Made by a program: the position numbers and the translations under genes
Source: an uncultured Collinsella sp.
Lineage (GTDB): Bacteria; Actinomycetota; Coriobacteriia; Coriobacteriales; Coriobacteriaceae
DNA: 8,138 nt
NCBI GenBank assembly: GCA_900548565.1
Contig: URKV01000082.1
Span: forward strand, 1-8,138
Direction: 5' to 3'
Shown here: piece by piece, positions 1 through 6,204 of the stretch
Numbering within the stretch: position 1 is the stretch's first letter
Layout: each line of letters opens with the position of its first letter
Notes under the pieces: generated by a model
Told to the model about the DNA's origin: nothing
The model's input: the letters and a program-made list of their open reading frames with translations, nothing else
Database searches by the model: none

Positions 1-49
1 ACGAGATGCTCAGGAGTCTCGTGGGCTCGGAGATGTGTATAAGAGACAG
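1..49 (+). other. Nextera/Tn5 read-2 adapter with index (library artefact, not genome)
   Basis: Positions 31-49 are the 19-base Tn5 mosaic end used in Nextera libraries. Positions 16-30 are the read-2 (i7 side) adapter arm, 8-15 are an 8-base index (GCTCAGGA, which I recognise as the Nextera N704 index), and 1-7 are the end of the P7 oligo. The order tail, index, arm, mosaic end is exactly that of a library molecule and has no biological counterpart. Genome sequence starts at position 50. Confidence 0.98.
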
Positions 50-1188
50 CGGGCAATAGCGAGCGCGAGCTGCTCGATGCGCTCGGACTTGGCGAGCACG
101 CTACCGAGCTTCTCCTGGAAGGCAACCTTGGCCAAACGCTCGCGGAACTCGTCGAGGGAGATCTTCAGGTCCTCCTCGTAGAAGAACTTGGCGTCGTCCA
201 GACGGGCGCGCACGACGCGCTCGTTGCCGTCGATCACGCGCTCGGCGTTCTCGGGCTTGCTGTTGGAGACGACCACGAACTCACGCGTGAGCTTGCCTTC
301 GCCGTCATAGATCGGGAAGTAGCGCTGGTTGGTGAGCATGGACTCGCAGATAATTTCGTGCGGGACCTTGAGGAACTCCTCATCGAAGGTACCGACGAGC
401 ACCGTCGGCCACTCGCAGAGGTTGATGACCTCCTCGAAGACCTTCTTGGGCGTGTCGACATGACAGCCGGGGCGAGCGGCCTCGACCTCGGCGATACCGG
501 CAAGGATGGCCTCGCGACGACGCTCGGCAGAGAGCACGCCGGCGTCCTCGAGCACCTGCTCGTAGACGGCGGGGCTGGCAACCACATGGTCACCAGGGCC
601 AAGTACGCGATGACCACGCGTGGTGTTGCCACTCGTCACGTCGGCAAACGACACGGGCACAATATCCTCGCCCAAAAGGCAGCAGATCCAGCGGACCGGA
701 CGAACAAAGGTCGCATGCTCGTGACCCCAGCGCTGACTACGGTAGTTGGGCCACTGCAGGCCGGCGATGGTCTTCTCGCACAGGGCCGTCAGGATCGGGG
801 TAGCCGGTGCGGAGGGAATGTTCTTCTCGGCGAACACATACTCGCGACCGTCAGTGTCCTCGCGACGGACCAGGTCCTCGGCAGCCACACCGCACTTGCG
901 GGCGAAGCCCTGGGCGGCCTTGGTGGCGTTACCGTCAGCGTCGAAGGCAATGTTGGCCGCGGGGCCACGCTTGACCTCGTGAACCTCATCGGTCGCAGTG
1001 GCGACGTTAGCCACGAGTGCAGCCAGGCGACGCGGGCTCGAGATCACGCGGACCTCGCCGTGGGCCAAACCGGCCTCGTCGAGACCCTTGGCGATCATGG
1101 TGCCAAGCTGCTTGACGGCATTGTTCAGCGGTGCAGAGGGCATTTCCTCCGTACCGATCTCAAACAGGAAATCCTTAGCGTCTGCCAT
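50..1188 (-). CDS. glyS: Glycyl-tRNA synthetase beta subunit, 3' end cut off by contig edge
   Basis: Beta subunit of the bacterial alpha2-beta2 glycyl-tRNA synthetase, which with GlyQ charges tRNA-Gly in the cytosol; the beta chain supplies most tRNA contacts. The N-terminus (LFEIGTEEMPS, residues 8-18), SSPRRLAALV (50-59), GFARKCG (94-100), WGHEHATFVRPVRW (154-167) and SGNTTRGHRVLG (186-197) are typical of the family. About 380 codons are genomic, a little over half of the usual roughly 690 residues, so the C-terminal half is missing. The reading frame runs on into the adapter and adds the false tail CLLYTSPSPRDS, stopping in the index at 10-12; that part is not protein. The ATG at 1188 lies three bases after the glyQ stop, with a GAGGTG ribosome site at 1198-1203 inside the end of glyQ, so the two subunits are probably translationally coupled. 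Confidence 0.96.
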
Positions 1189-1191
1189 GGC

Positions 1192-2103
1192 TTACGCCAC
1201 CTCGCCTTCCTGGTCGGCATTCTCGTTGACTCCGGCGACCTCGGCCATGTAGGCCTCGCAGCACGCCTTGGCGACGGCGCGGACGCGCAGGATGTAGTTG
1301 GCACGCTCGACCGCGGACAGCGCGCCGCGGGCATCGAGCAGGTTGAAGGCGTGGCTGCACTTCATGACGCAGTCGTATGCCGGCAGCGGCAGCTTGCGCT
1401 CCAGACAGGAGTGGCACTCGGCCTCGTAGTCGTCAAACTTCTGACGCATCATCTCGACGTTGGCGACCTCAAAGTTGTAGGCGCTGAACTCGCGCTCGTT
1501 CTCGAGGAACACGTCGCCATAGGTCATGGGCGTGCCGTCGGGCAGGTAGCTCCACACCAGGTCGTAGACGGAGTTGACGCCCTGAGCGTACATGGCGATA
1601 CGCTCTAGGCCATAGGTGATCTCGACGGGCACGGGGTCGACCTCGATGCCGCCCACCTGCTGGAAGTACGTAAACTGCGTGACCTCCATGCCGTTGAGCC
1701 AGACCTCCCAGCCAAGGCCCCAGGCGCCGAGCGTCGGGCTCTCCCAGTCGTCCTCGACAAAGCGGACGTCATGGTCGTTGGGGTCCAGACCGATAGCGGC
1801 AAGAGACCCCAGGTAAAGCTCCTGGGCGTTGACCGGCGAGGGCTTGATGAGCACCTGGAACTGATAGTAGTGCTGCATGCGGTTGGGGTTCTCGCCGTAG
1901 CGGCCGTCGGCGGGACGGCGGCAGGGCTGCGCATAGCAGGTGCGCCACTCGGCGGGACCGAGCGAGCGCAGCGTGGTCGCGGTATGGAAGGTACCGGCAC
2001 CGACCTCGGAGTCATAGGGCTGCATAATGACGCAGCCCTGCTCGCCCCAGTACTGCTGGAGGCGCAGGATGATGTCTTGGAAGGAAAGCGATGAAGCGTT
2101 CAT
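1192..2103 (-). CDS. glyQ: Glycyl-tRNA synthetase alpha subunit
   Basis: Catalytic alpha subunit of alpha2-beta2 glycyl-tRNA synthetase, a class II enzyme that activates glycine with ATP and passes it to tRNA-Gly. It has 303 residues, the same length as E. coli GlyQ. Family signatures are EVGAGTFHTATTLRSLGP (33-50), RRPADGRYGENPNR (62-75), YYQFQVLIKPSP (79-90), VEDDWESPTLGAWGLGWEVW (116-135) and FTYFQQVGGIEVDPVPVEIT (144-163), followed by YGLER, the class II motif 3 region. The ATG at 2103 is the only usable start before the conserved block. Its ribosome site is not ideal: AGAGG lies one base away and GAGGGG (2115-2120) eleven bases away. It follows lepB after 59 bases and runs straight into glyS. 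This subunit type differs from the single-chain enzyme of mycobacteria and most Actinomycetes. Confidence 0.98.
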   Translation of the reverse strand: MNASSLSFQDIILRLQQYWGEQGCVIMQPYDSEVGAGTFHTATTLRSLGPAEWRTCYAQPCRRPADGRYGENPNRMQHYYQFQVLIKPSPVNAQELYLGSLAAIGLDPNDHDVRFVEDDWESPTLGAWGLGWEVWLNGMEVTQFTYFQQVGGIEVDPVPVEITYGLERIAMYAQGVNSVYDLVWSYLPDGTPMTYGDVFLENEREFSAYNFEVANVEMMRQKFDDYEAECHSCLERKLPLPAYDCVMKCSHAFNLLDARGALSAVERANYILRVRAVAKACCEAYMAEVAGVNENADQEGEVA

Positions 2104-2162
2104 GCCTCTAATATCCCCTCGTCGAAACGATTACACGGTTAGGTACTGTACTATAGCGGTTT
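2104..2162 (-). promoter_or_regulatory. lepB-glyQ gap with a weak promoter candidate
   Basis: This 59-base gap is one of only two breaks longer than 10 bases in the left minus-strand block and its upstream region. On the minus strand it holds TATAGT (2150-2155), a fair -10 box that would place a start near 2143 and give a 40-base leader for glyQ. No convincing -35 box lies 16-18 bases upstream. No terminator hairpin with a T-run follows lepB, so read-through from the rpsP promoter is likely. The gap is too short for a T-box leader. Confidence 0.3.
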
Positions 2163-2726
2163 TTAGTCGATAGCGCCGATGCGGTTGAGCGGCCAGTAGC
2201 GCACAAGCGCCACAGCGATCAAATCAGAGCGATCGACGGGACCAAAATAACGTGAGTCGGCAGAGTTTTCGCGGTTGTCGCCCATCACCCACACGCACCC
2301 GTCGGGAACCGTGTAGGGATAGCTTACCTGAGCGCCAGGCGCTTGGACCGAAAGCGGCCAGCTCATGCCCGTCGTATAGTCCTCGTCGAGCGCTTGGCCG
2401 TCAACGACCACCTTGCCATCCTGCAGGTCGACCGTCTGGCCGGCCGTGGCAATAACACGCTTGACAAGAACATCATGCTCGGAGGTGCCATCAGGGTTGT
2501 GAAACACCACGATATCGCCTTGGCTGACAGGCTGACCGAGCTCGAGGCTCACCTTTTGTGCCAGGATCTGGTCGCCAATCTCGATCGTGGACTCCATGGA
2601 GCCGGTGGGCACCACAAAGGGCTCGACCACAAACGAGCGAATCAAGAAGGTGGCCACGAGCGCGATCGCGATGACCACGATCCACTCAAAAGCGCCCCTC
2701 AACGCGGAATGCTGCGATGGAACCAT
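2163..2726 (-). CDS. lepB: Signal peptidase I
   Basis: Type I (SipS-like) leader peptidase, a membrane-anchored serine protease that removes signal peptides on the outer face of the cytoplasmic membrane. It has 187 residues. A single N-terminal membrane segment spans about residues 13-30. The catalytic serine is Ser43 in PTGSMEST (40-47), the general-base lysine is Lys89 in VKRVI (88-92), and the last conserved box GDNRENSADSRYFGPV lies near residues 149-164. The frame is open upstream to 2864, but I place the start at 2726. There GAGGAG (2732-2737) sits five bases before an ATG, the ATG falls two bases after the trmD stop, and the protein begins directly with the membrane anchor; the longer version would overlap trmD by 45 codons. 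It is cotranscribed with trmD. Confidence 0.95.
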   Translation of the reverse strand: MVPSQHSALRGAFEWIVVIAIALVATFLIRSFVVEPFVVPTGSMESTIEIGDQILAQKVSLELGQPVSQGDIVVFHNPDGTSEHDVLVKRVIATAGQTVDLQDGKVVVDGQALDEDYTTGMSWPLSVQAPGAQVSYPYTVPDGCVWVMGDNRENSADSRYFGPVDRSDLIAVALVRYWPLNRIGAID

Positions 2727-2728
2727 TC

Positions 2729-3487
2729 TCACTCCTCGCTCTGCGAATACGAAGCGACCAAAATCTCCTGCGCGTACGCACGCTCCTGGGGCGTAAGGCG
2801 CGCCGTCTCGATCAGATCGGGACGCCAGCGGCAGGTGCGCTCGATGGCGTTCTTGCGGCGCCAAGCGTCGACCTTGGCGTGATCGCCACTCACGAGCACT
2901 GGCGGCACGCCCTCGCCGTTGAACTCGGCGGGACGGGTGTACTGCGCGTACTCGAGCAGGCCTCCGTCCTCGGCGGTCGAGAACGACTCGTCCACATTGC
3001 TCATCTCGTCGCCCAGGGCGCCGGGAATCAGGCGTACGACGGCATCGGCAACGACCATAGCGGGAAGTTCGCCACCCGTAAGCACGTAGTCGCCGATCGA
3101 CAGACGCTCATCGGCATACGCATACGCGCGCTCGTCGACGCCCTCGTAGCGGCTGCACACAAACAGCAGGCGCTCACTTTTGAGCAGGCGCTCGGCCACA
3201 TGCTGCGTAAACGGCTCGCCACAGGGGGTGAAGAACACTACGGTGGGCTTGGGACCCTCTGCGCTAATGGCCTCGATGGCCTCTGCGATAGGCTCGACCT
3301 TCATGAGCATGCCCTGCCCGCCGCCGTACGGCTCGTCATCGACGGTACGATGGCGGTCGTGCGTCCAGTCGCGCAGGTTATACGCCTTAAAATCAAAAAG
3401 GCCGGCCTTGCGGGCGCGGCCCAAAATCGATGTGGACATGACGGGCTCAAACATCTCGGGAAAGACCGAAAGGGTCTCGATCAGCAT
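2729..3487 (-). CDS. trmD: tRNA (guanine-N1)-methyltransferase
   Basis: SPOUT-family enzyme that uses S-adenosylmethionine to make m1G37 next to the anticodon, preventing +1 frameshifting. It has 252 residues, the usual length. The substrate motif DEPYGGGQGM lies at 51-60. The trefoil-knot cofactor site is formed by CSRYEGVDER (111-120) and SIGDYVLTGGELPAMVVADA (130-149). The C-terminal domain carries YTRPAEF (183-189) and VPPVLVSGDHAKVDAWR (194-210). Arg152 matches the catalytic Arg154 of the E. coli enzyme. At the position of the catalytic Asp169 (E. coli SATEDSF) this protein reads SNVDESF, so the aligned residue is Glu167 with Asp166 next to it. The start ATG has GGGAGGA (3492-3498) four bases upstream, in the 10-base gap after rimM. 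The next gene is lepB, not the usual rplS. Confidence 0.97.
   Translation of the reverse strand: MLIETLSVFPEMFEPVMSTSILGRARKAGLFDFKAYNLRDWTHDRHRTVDDEPYGGGQGMLMKVEPIAEAIEAISAEGPKPTVVFFTPCGEPFTQHVAERLLKSERLLFVCSRYEGVDERAYAYADERLSIGDYVLTGGELPAMVVADAVVRLIPGALGDEMSNVDESFSTAEDGGLLEYAQYTRPAEFNGEGVPPVLVSGDHAKVDAWRRKNAIERTCRWRPDLIETARLTPQERAYAQEILVASYSQSEE
2732..2737 (-). promoter_or_regulatory. Ribosome binding site fixing the lepB start
   Basis: GAGGAG on the minus strand, five bases before the ATG at 2726 and inside the last codons of trmD. It chooses the 187-residue form over an upstream in-frame start at 2864. Confidence 0.8.
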
Positions 3488-3497
3488 GTTGTCCTCC

Positions 3498-4019
3498 CTA
3501 CTTGTCCATATCGATCAGGCCGTCCATAACGTGGACGGAAATTGTTCCTGTGTCGGGAAGATCGAGCACGACCTGCTCGATCACGGGAATCAGTACCTCG
3601 CCGTACCGATCGCCCTCAACAACCCAAACATCGTTAGCGGGCGTCGACATAATCTCGACGATCGTGCCGAGCAAACCGAAGCGCTCGTCGACCACCTCGC
3701 GACCCATCAGGTCGGTATAGGCAGCGTCGAGCGAATCGAGCTCAAAATCGTCACGATTTGCCAGCACGTAGCATCCCGTGATGCCCTCGGCGGCCGTCAA
3801 GTCGTCAATGCCCTCAAACGAGACCAGATCGCCATCGCCCGTATCGGTGACGGACACGACCGTGCAAAAGCGGTCGCGCTTGAGCGCCGGCGGCGTCAGG
3901 GCGACGCGCATACCCGGCTCTAATACAGAAGGAAGCCCCCGCAGCGGCTGCGCGAGGACCTCCCCCTTCCTTCCGTGCGGCTTGACAACACGGGCGATGT
4001 TTTTGTACTGGGACCTCAA
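3498..4019 (-). CDS. rimM: 16S rRNA processing / 30S maturation factor, TTG start
   Basis: Assembly factor that binds ribosomal protein S19 and helps mature the head of the 30S subunit. It has 173 residues in two parts. The N-terminal RimM barrel covers about 5-88, with IARVVKPHGRKGEV at 8-21 and GIDDLTAAEG at 70-79. The C-terminal PRC barrel covers about 98-170, with LMGREVVDERFG at 104-115 and the typical ending IPVIEQVVLDLP near 144-155. The start is TTG at 4019. An in-frame stop at 4038-4040 and the conserved block only a few residues downstream leave no ATG or GTG that would work. Its ribosome site is poor (AGGA, 4022-4025, two bases away). It begins four bases after the khpA stop, so coupling to khpA translation is likely. 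Confidence 0.95.
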   Translation of the reverse strand: MRSQYKNIARVVKPHGRKGEVLAQPLRGLPSVLEPGMRVALTPPALKRDRFCTVVSVTDTGDGDLVSFEGIDDLTAAEGITGCYVLANRDDFELDSLDAAYTDLMGREVVDERFGLLGTIVEIMSTPANDVWVVEGDRYGEVLIPVIEQVVLDLPDTGTISVHVMDGLIDMDK

Positions 4020-4023
4020 GGTC

Positions 4024-4308
4024 CTAGCCCAGAACCTCTACCTCGACAGCAGTGTCGAGGCGAGCGGCCAGTGCACGGGCGAGCGTGCGAATGGCCTTGA
4101 TGGTACGGCCACGACGGCCGATGACCTTAGCGACGTCATCCTCGGCGACCGAAACCTCAATCGTAGAGGCGTCGTCACCATCGATGACCTCAAGGCTCAC
4201 GGAATCCGGGTCGTCGACGATCTGAACAACGAGATATTCGACGAGATCGGCGATGCGATCTGAGAGCATTGCCTCACCCTCGAGCTGTGCAGCGTCAACC
4301 TCAGGCAC
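4024..4308 (-). CDS. khpA: KH-domain RNA-binding protein KhpA, GTG start
   Basis: Small single-KH-domain RNA-binding protein found between rpsP and rimM in many Gram-positive bacteria; in Firmicutes it pairs with KhpB/Jag and affects cell division and RNA levels. The GxxG loop is IGRRGRTIKAIRTL (residues 63-76), in the usual beta-alpha-alpha-beta setting. As listed it has 94 residues, starting at a GTG (4308) with GAGGAG (4315-4320) exactly six bases upstream; that site is made from the last two codons of rpsP. A second possible start is the ATG at 4269, with a GTGAGG-type site close by, giving 81 residues, nearer the usual length of about 76-80. The extra 13 residues are acidic and outside the domain. 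I favour the GTG for its ribosome site but cannot exclude the ATG. Confidence 0.92.
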   Translation of the reverse strand: MPEVDAAQLEGEAMLSDRIADLVEYLVVQIVDDPDSVSLEVIDGDDASTIEVSVAEDDVAKVIGRRGRTIKAIRTLARALAARLDTAVEVEVLG

Positions 4309-4311
4309 GAT

Positions 4312-4653
4312 TTACTCCTCGGCGCCCTCAGCGGCCTCAGCGGCAGCCTTAGCGGCCTCGGCCTCTTTGGCGAGCTGCTTCTTGGACTTCTTGACGACGG
4401 TCTCGGTCTTCTCGCCCTCGTTGGCGGCCTTGACCAGAGCGGCGACGGCGTCGGTGAGCTGAGCGCCCTTGGACTGCCAGTCGGCAATCTTCTCGAGGTC
4501 GAGGTTGATGGTCTTGGGGGCGGTCATCGGGTTGTAGCGGCCAACCTCCTCGATGATACGACCGTCACGCGGGGCGCGGGAATCGGCGACGACGACACGG
4601 TAGTACGGACGCTTCTTAGCGCCGTGACGAGCAAGGCGAATCTTGACTGCCAA
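4312..4653 (-). CDS. rpsP: 30S ribosomal protein S16, TTG start
   Basis: Small-subunit protein bS16, needed for 30S assembly and bound to the 5' domain of 16S rRNA. It has 113 residues. The core AVKIRLARHGAKKRPYYRVV (2-21), DSRAPRDGRIIEEVGRYNP (24-42) and the LDLEKIADWQSKGAQLTD segment (51-68) are unmistakable. Residues about 80-113 form an Ala/Lys/Glu-rich extension that the 82-90 residue E. coli and Bacillus proteins lack; longer S16 tails are known in actinobacteria. The start is TTG at 4653, because GGAGGAG (4660-4666) is six bases upstream and family members begin M-A-V-K-I-R-L at exactly this point. The in-frame ATG at 4689 would lie upstream of that ribosome site and add 12 unrelated residues. 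First gene of the minus-strand block; a promoter candidate lies at 4710-4738. Confidence 0.97.
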   Translation of the reverse strand: MAVKIRLARHGAKKRPYYRVVVADSRAPRDGRIIEEVGRYNPMTAPKTINLDLEKIADWQSKGAQLTDAVAALVKAANEGEKTETVVKKSKKQLAKEAEAAKAAAEAAEGAEE

Positions 4654-4659
4654 AGGAAA

Positions 4660-4666
4660 CTCCTCC
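4660..4666 (-). promoter_or_regulatory. Ribosome binding site fixing the rpsP TTG start
   Basis: GGAGGAG on the minus strand, six bases before the TTG at 4653. A short complement just after it (AGGA, three bases, TCCT) could form a weak four-pair hairpin over the site. Confidence 0.85.
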
Positions 4667-4709
4667 AACCAAGCAGCTTTAGGCTGCAACTACAAACAAA
4701 CAGTTGAAC

Positions 4710-4738
4710 ATAATACGCCATCGACGCGGGCAGGTGAA
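4710..4738 (-). promoter_or_regulatory. Promoter candidate for the rpsP block
   Basis: On the minus strand TTCACC (4733-4738, four of six matches to TTGACA) and TATTAT (4710-4715, five of six to TATAAT) are separated by exactly 17 bases. Transcription would begin near 4703, giving a leader of about 50 bases before the rpsP TTG. That leader contains a perfect five-pair hairpin (arms 4673-4677 and 4683-4687) just upstream of the ribosome site. Identified by eye only. Confidence 0.55.
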
Positions 4739-4842
4739 GTCCGTGAGACCAACTTCTTCGGTGTAGTCGAGGGCAAATCCATATCTTAGACAAGAATTCG
4801 GGATTTGCAAGCACATACACGCACCCCACATGAGCTGCGCGG

Positions 4843-4848
4843 TATACT
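4843..4848 (+). promoter_or_regulatory. -10 box candidate for dinB
   Basis: TATACT (five of six to TATAAT) ends six bases before the ATG at 4855, so the transcript would start at or near that ATG. No good -35 hexamer is visible 16-18 bases upstream (the region reads GC-rich), and there is no clear LexA operator. Either dinB is leaderless from 4855, or the mRNA has a 39-base leader to the ATG at 4894. Confidence 0.4.
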
Positions 4849-4854
4849 CATGAC

Positions 4855-6108
4855 ATGGAAAGACGCGAACATACATACGGTTATGAGGATGCCATGGGCG
4901 TCACGCCGCCTCCCTGGACGGGTCCGGCGGTGGGCCTGATGGACCTTGATGCGTTTTTTGCGAGCGTGGAAATGCTCGATCATCCCAAATGGCGCGGAAA
5001 GCCGCTCATCGTGGGCGGAGACGCCGATTCGCGCGGCGTCGTGTCCACGTGTTCGTATGAGGCACGTCGCTTTGGCGTGCACTCTGCCATGGCCTCGGCC
5101 GAGGCGCGGCGCTTGTGCCCGCAAGCCATTTGGACGCATGGGCATTTTGATCGCTATCGTGAGGTCAGCGCGCAGGTCATGGCGATTCTTGCCGAGGAGA
5201 CGCCGCGCGTGGAGCGCGTATCCATCGACGAAGCCTTTATCGATATCACACCGGGTCGCTTTGCGCCCGAAGACCCGCTGCTGGTTGCGCGGCGTATAAG
5301 CGACCGCGTGGCAGCGCTGGGAGTGACGTGCTCCATTGGCGTGGGCTGCAACAAGACGGTCGCAAAGATCGCAAGCGAGCGTGACAAGCCGTTTGGGCTG
5401 ACCATCGTGCGCCCCGGAACCGAGCAGCGCTTTTTGGCCGCGCTGCCGGTATCTGCCATGAGCGGCATCGGGCGCTCGGCCGAGGAGCGACTGCGCCGCA
5501 TGCGCATCTACACCCTCGGCGAGCTGTCACGTGCACCGGAATCCACCTTGGCCTCTATTTTTGGCGTCAACGGCGAACGCATGCGCCAGCGTGCGCTGGG
5601 ACTCGAAATCTCCGAAGTCACGAGCCTCGATGAAGAGCGCGAGGTCAAGTCTGTCAGCAATGAACGCACCTTTTCGAAAGATTTGACTGAGCGTGGGGAT
5701 ATTGAGGCGGCGATTGCGCTGTTGGGAGAGTCAGTGGGACGCCGTCTGCGCCGTCAGGGGCTGACGGGTGCCACGGTGACGCTCAAGCTCAAGTATTCGT
5801 ATGGCAGCGGACGCACGGCGCAGCGGCGGCTTCCGCATCCGACCGACGATGAGAACATCTTTGTAGCGGTGGCGCTCGAGCTGCTCGACAACATCTGGCA
5901 GGAAGGCATGCATGTGCGCCTGGCGGGCATCGGCATGAGCGACTTCGACCATCAGGGCGGCATCCAGACCGACCTGTTCTGCGAAGTCGACGACCGCGGA
6001 GCCCAATCCAGCGACCGCCGCGACCTCTCGGTCGCCATCGACGCCGTCCGAGACAAATTCGGCGACACCGCCCTATCCTTCGGCCGCCAATCCCGCTTCA
6101 ACGATTAA
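4855..6108 (+). CDS. dinB: DNA polymerase IV (Y-family translesion polymerase)
   Basis: Error-prone polymerase that copies past damaged bases. It has 417 residues from the first ATG. The palm begins MDLDAFFASVE (29-39), with metal ligand Asp30 and steric-gate Phe35. SIDEAF (123-128) carries the other two catalytic acids, Asp125 and Glu126. IGVGCNKTVAKIASERDKP (161-179) and a helix-hairpin-helix (SAMSGIGRSAEERL, 200-213) follow. The little-finger domain runs from about 267. QTDLF (371-375) fits the beta-clamp binding pattern QxxLF. Two starts are possible: ATG 4855, without a ribosome site but six bases after a -10 box (leaderless), or ATG 4894, with GAGGA (4885-4889) four bases upstream, giving 404 residues. 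The first 13 residues are not part of the fold, so 4894 may be the true start. It is the only plus-strand gene, divergent from rpsP and convergent with rsfS. Confidence 0.96.
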   Translation: MERREHTYGYEDAMGVTPPPWTGPAVGLMDLDAFFASVEMLDHPKWRGKPLIVGGDADSRGVVSTCSYEARRFGVHSAMASAEARRLCPQAIWTHGHFDRYREVSAQVMAILAEETPRVERVSIDEAFIDITPGRFAPEDPLLVARRISDRVAALGVTCSIGVGCNKTVAKIASERDKPFGLTIVRPGTEQRFLAALPVSAMSGIGRSAEERLRRMRIYTLGELSRAPESTLASIFGVNGERMRQRALGLEISEVTSLDEEREVKSVSNERTFSKDLTERGDIEAAIALLGESVGRRLRRQGLTGATVTLKLKYSYGSGRTAQRRLPHPTDDENIFVAVALELLDNIWQEGMHVRLAGIGMSDFDHQGGIQTDLFCEVDDRGAQSSDRRDLSVAIDAVRDKFGDTALSFGRQSRFND

Positions 6109-6120
6109 CCGCCTTTGGGC

Positions 6121-6163
6121 AAAAAGAAAGCCGGGCAGGTGCGGAAAACCGCAACTGCCCGGC
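6121..6163 (-). terminator. Intrinsic terminator of the nadD-yqeK-rsfS block
   Basis: Arms 6130-6138 and 6155-6163 pair perfectly (nine GC-rich pairs). After one mismatch, 6140-6144 pairs with 6149-6153 around a four-base loop (UUUU on the minus strand). Read on the minus strand the hairpin is followed by TTTCTTTTT (6121-6129), the classic T-run. It begins about 40 bases after the rsfS stop. In the plus direction no T-run follows, so it should stop dinB transcription poorly, although dinB ends just 12 bases before it. Confidence 0.9.
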
Positions 6164-6204
6164 GATATGCGTGAGGGTAGCTAAACCCCGTCTCAAATGA
6201 GCTA

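Noticed and set aside
358..1608. Long plus-strand open frame (416 codons) opposite glyS and glyQ
   Set aside because: It lies fully antisense to two strongly conserved genes, spans their junction, shows no recognisable domain, and is the kind of frame GC-rich codon use creates.
2139..2153. Small palindrome GTAC-N-GTAC in the lepB-glyQ gap
   Set aside because: Only four pairs per side and overlapping the -10 candidate; too short to call an operator or terminator.
2104..2162. T-box leader upstream of glyQ
   Set aside because: Only 59 bases are available and no T-box consensus or antiterminator is visible.
2727..2864. Longer lepB start at 2864 adding 46 residues
   Set aside because: The added part overlaps trmD, resembles no signal peptidase, and lacks the strong ribosome site found at the 2726 start.
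2717..3923. Overlapping plus-strand open frames of about 250-270 codons opposite trmD and rimM
   Set aside because: Antisense shadows of conserved genes without recognisable motifs.
4654..4689. ATG start for rpsP at 4689
   Set aside because: It lies upstream of the ribosome site and adds 12 residues not found in S16 proteins.
4866..4885. Possible LexA (SOS) operator near the dinB start, from the sequence CGAACATAC
   Set aside because: The actinobacterial/Firmicute box needs GAAC, four bases, then GTTC; the second half is absent here.
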